DNA of 15,524 nt, from the NCBI GenBank assembly GCA_023129805.1, contig JAGMBK010000030.1, positions 1 through 15,524 on the forward strand. Reading direction: 5' to 3'. Positions 15,101 through 15,524 of this stretch are shown piece after piece (positions within the stretch are counted from its first letter, which is position 1; every line of letters starts with the position of its first letter). The position numbers and the translations under genes were made by a program. The stretch is from Candidatus Zixiibacteriota bacterium (GTDB lineage Bacteria; Zixibacteria; MSB-5A5; SM1-73). The notes under the pieces were generated by a model, which worked only from the letters and a program-made list of their open reading frames with translations, did no database searches and was not told where the DNA came from.

Positions 15101-15269
15101 CATAGACTTGGGGGATGTGGTTTACTTAATAAACTATCTATATAGAAACGGCACTGCTCCTGATCCCTTACCTGCTGGAGATTGCAATTGCGATGGAATC
15201 GTTGACCTTGGAGATGTGGTCTATCTGATCAACTATCTATACAGGGGTGGACCGCCACCATGTAGATAA
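12129..15269 (+). CDS. Secreted SBBP seven-repeat propeller protein with internal papain-like domain and dockerin-like C-terminus
   Basis: A Sec signal peptide (about 1-28, LLVSIPVFA) leads into seven SBBP repeats of 53-54 residues, each starting near AWVRRYNGPGN (Trp34, 88, 141, 194, 248, 302, 355) with AIAVDGSGNVYVTG and DYATIKY; seven units suit a closed seven-blade beta-propeller. Residues about 407-510 resemble a CARDB-type beta-sandwich. Residues about 520-740 carry GHCVGMSASA (Cys573), SSHAVLGYKLL (His661) and YLYDNEY (Asp683/Asn684), the order and context of a papain-like cysteine peptidase. An Fn3-like domain (about 877-980) is followed by two dockerin/EF-hand-like repeats from 984, beginning GDANGDGVIDLGDVV, the second with Cys1019 and Cys1021 and a final Cys1045. 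It is probably extracellular or surface-bound. The peptidase reading is inference; substrate unknown. Confidence 0.85.
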   Translation: MTKSKIPLKAGKLLILVILLLVSIPVFAQVDTAWVRRYNGPGNSGDYARAIAVDGSGNVYVTGGSRGSGTYDADYATIKYYPDGDTAWVRGYNGPGNGDDQAYAIAADGSGNVYVTGHSDGSGTYDDYATIKYYPNGDTAWVRRYNGPGNYYDRAEAIAVDGSGNVYVTGCSNGSGTADDYATIKYYPDGDTAWVRRYNGPGNYYDDDAYAIAVDGSGNVYVTGCSNGSGTAYATATIKYHPNGDTAWVRRYNEPGNGDAGAYAIAVDGSGNVYVTGWSRDSGTYDADYATIKYYPDGDTAWVRRYNGPGNGTDWVRAIAVDGSGNVYVTGISVGSGTYEDYATVKYDSNGNQLWVSRYNGPGNSEDYAGAIAIDVSGNVYVTGYSWESGTDYDYATIKYVQTGPSFDVAVEIKEDKLAMWNAIPTTHWFVLPLSVMNNGLVTLGDLEVTLNIAGNIFTHMIPSLNPGQEKVIRDSVDIPRIWENKNIVGSVTSVEGYPVDIHDSKQVSVYYCTGGDDAHPFTIFRDFYNFQNPDFDWGEFREAFEFLFEFLNFDFIINCLLPELVFLWTGHCVGMSASADAYFLDPSQKPPPFKETREMNLSDEGVFRNIIWYHFSQFTTDQLYESFDGMEANDAEESAKTLIVDNFPPLVYLRNGASSHAVLGYKLLRDNTIGKSILYLYDNEYQDEVLKADFNLNNNTFNYQGWGGIRIFQPIIDPLNGDEWLSGLSDWLKHQIHNLWDAGLARFGLACPVKMLLTDEYGRRVGFVDGISFVNEIPGAEVIFLDGGNGDTLAFYDAPKDLNYTVNYFGDDIGLMNAEVLKPKSEETAITLSYVGVEVSPDMVATLLVDSTEDYNLNIDEDGDGTIDTVINPTVDNLPPTPFDLLSPLDQETVLLYPFGFDWSSSSDLNGDTIFYRVYIDTDSSFSSADSSESVTDISWVCTIPLQDSTTYFWKVKAFDNKGGGTFSEQMWSFFLVLPFISGDANGDGVIDLGDVVYLINYLYRNGTAPDPLPAGDCNCDGIVDLGDVVYLINYLYRGGPPPCR
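12225..13330 (+). repeat. Seven near-identical 159/162-bp tandem coding repeats
   Basis: The TGG of each unit falls at 12228, 12390, 12549, 12708, 12870, 13032 and 13191, giving periods of 162, 159, 159, 162, 162 and 159 nt. Long stretches are nearly identical at DNA level between units 1-6, while unit 7 is more diverged. Variation is concentrated in the two loop segments after GPGN and after VTG. Confidence 0.9.
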
Positions 15270-15283
15270 TCAAAAACCGAATC

Positions 15284-15303
15284 GGGTCGCATGAATGCGA
15301 CCC
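15284..15303. terminator. Hairpin after the propeller gene
   Basis: GGGTCGCAT (15284-15292) is the reverse complement of ATGCGACCC (15295-15303). It starts 14 nt after the stop codon but is not followed by a T-run. It is part of a double-hairpin ending with the next element. Confidence 0.5.
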
Positions 15304-15326
15304 CTACAAAAGATCAGGGAAGTCAT

Positions 15327-15357
15327 AGGGGCGGGATAAATTCCCGCCCCTCTTTTT
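15327..15357 (+). terminator. Rho-independent terminator of the propeller gene
   Basis: AGGGGCGGGA (15327-15336) pairs perfectly with TCCCGCCCCT (15342-15351) over a 5-nt loop, followed by CTTTTTC. The strong GC stem and T-run make this the most convincing terminator in the window. Confidence 0.8.
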
Positions 15358-15374
15358 CAATACAAACGCATTTG

Positions 15375-15439
15375 CGTATGCTCGTATGCTCGTATGAGTG
15401 CATAAGCAAGTGCATACACACATTCATACGAATATTTCT
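15375..15439. repeat. CGTATG-rich repeat, copy 2 of the dispersed element
   Basis: Three 8-bp units CGTATGCT, CGTATGCT and CGTATGAG run from 15375 to 15398. CATTCATACGAATATTTCT (15421-15439) matches 10687-10705 in 18 of 19 positions. The CGTATG and CATACG ends can pair as in the first copy but with a longer loop. Confidence 0.6.
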
Positions 15440-15441
15440 GA

Positions 15442-15497
15442 TACGAAGCTACCCCCTCTCCCTAGCCCTCTCCCACAAGGGGAGAGGGGACTTCGTA
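15442..15497. repeat. Long inverted repeat at the right edge
   Basis: TACGAAG (15442-15448) pairs with CTTCGTA (15491-15497), and inside it CCCCTCTCCC (15453-15462) pairs with GGGAGAGGGG (15480-15489). The loop is 17 nt. It resembles widespread CCCTCTCC...GGAGAGGG intergenic palindromes. The remaining bases to the end of the window hold nothing I can identify. Confidence 0.65.
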
Positions 15498-15524
15498 AAT
15501 TTCCCCCTCCCTTGATAGGTTCGA

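Noticed and set aside
15291..15515. A 74-residue plus-strand open frame after the propeller gene
   Set aside because: It reads through a hairpin, a strong terminator and palindromic repeats; not a credible gene.

Overview
The window looks like a chromosome fragment from a free-living, probably anaerobic bacterium of an uncultured or poorly sampled lineage. Three things point there: a ferredoxin-dependent 2-oxoacid oxidoreductase beside heterodisulfide-reductase-type subunits, a eukaryote-like citrate synthase, and a secreted SBBP-propeller protein ending in a dockerin-like pair (GDANGDG...GDVVYLINYLY), a style common in FCB-group candidate phyla such as Zixibacteria. That placement is inference. 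No rRNA, tRNA, CRISPR array or transposase was seen.

Left block (about 1-5154, minus strand): central carbon and energy metabolism. Read in the direction of transcription it is korD-korA-korB-korC, tightly packed with 0-4 nt junctions. A branched inverted-repeat element follows, then ndk (nucleoside diphosphate kinase) and a eukaryote-type citrate synthase. Korarchaeal-style naming aside, KorDABC should interconvert 2-oxoglutarate and succinyl-CoA using ferredoxin. Past the citrate synthase lie another palindromic repeat and the first residues of a minus-strand exported protein that runs off the window.

Middle block (5272-7569, plus strand): hdrC and hdrB, divergent from kor, with all expected cluster cysteines. 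They are separated by an AT-rich MNT-HEPN pair (a type VII toxin-antitoxin-like module) that appears to have been inserted between them. Kor and HdrCB share one divergent intergenic region, so they may form a ferredoxin/thiol electron-transfer unit; no hdrA is present.

Right block (7720-15269, plus strand): accessory and surface genes. These are a clostripain-like lipoprotein with a PEGA domain whose catalytic Cys position is Pro; a GT-B glycosyltransferase-like protein; a second MNT-HEPN pair whose MNT protein carries an N-terminal winged helix and is preceded by a near-consensus promoter with a 20-bp-periodic operator; and a 1046-residue secreted protein with a seven-unit SBBP propeller, an internal papain-like Cys/His/Asp-Asn signature, an Fn3-like domain and a dockerin-like C-terminus.

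Intergenic spaces are rich in palindromic repeats, some of them shared between distant parts of the window. The most notable observations are the self-regulatory-looking operator of the second MNT-HEPN system, the R-x4-Y motif in both HEPN proteins instead of R-x4-6-H, the module inserted between hdrC and hdrB, the unannounced peptidase-like domain inside the propeller protein, and the probable pseudo-clostripain.
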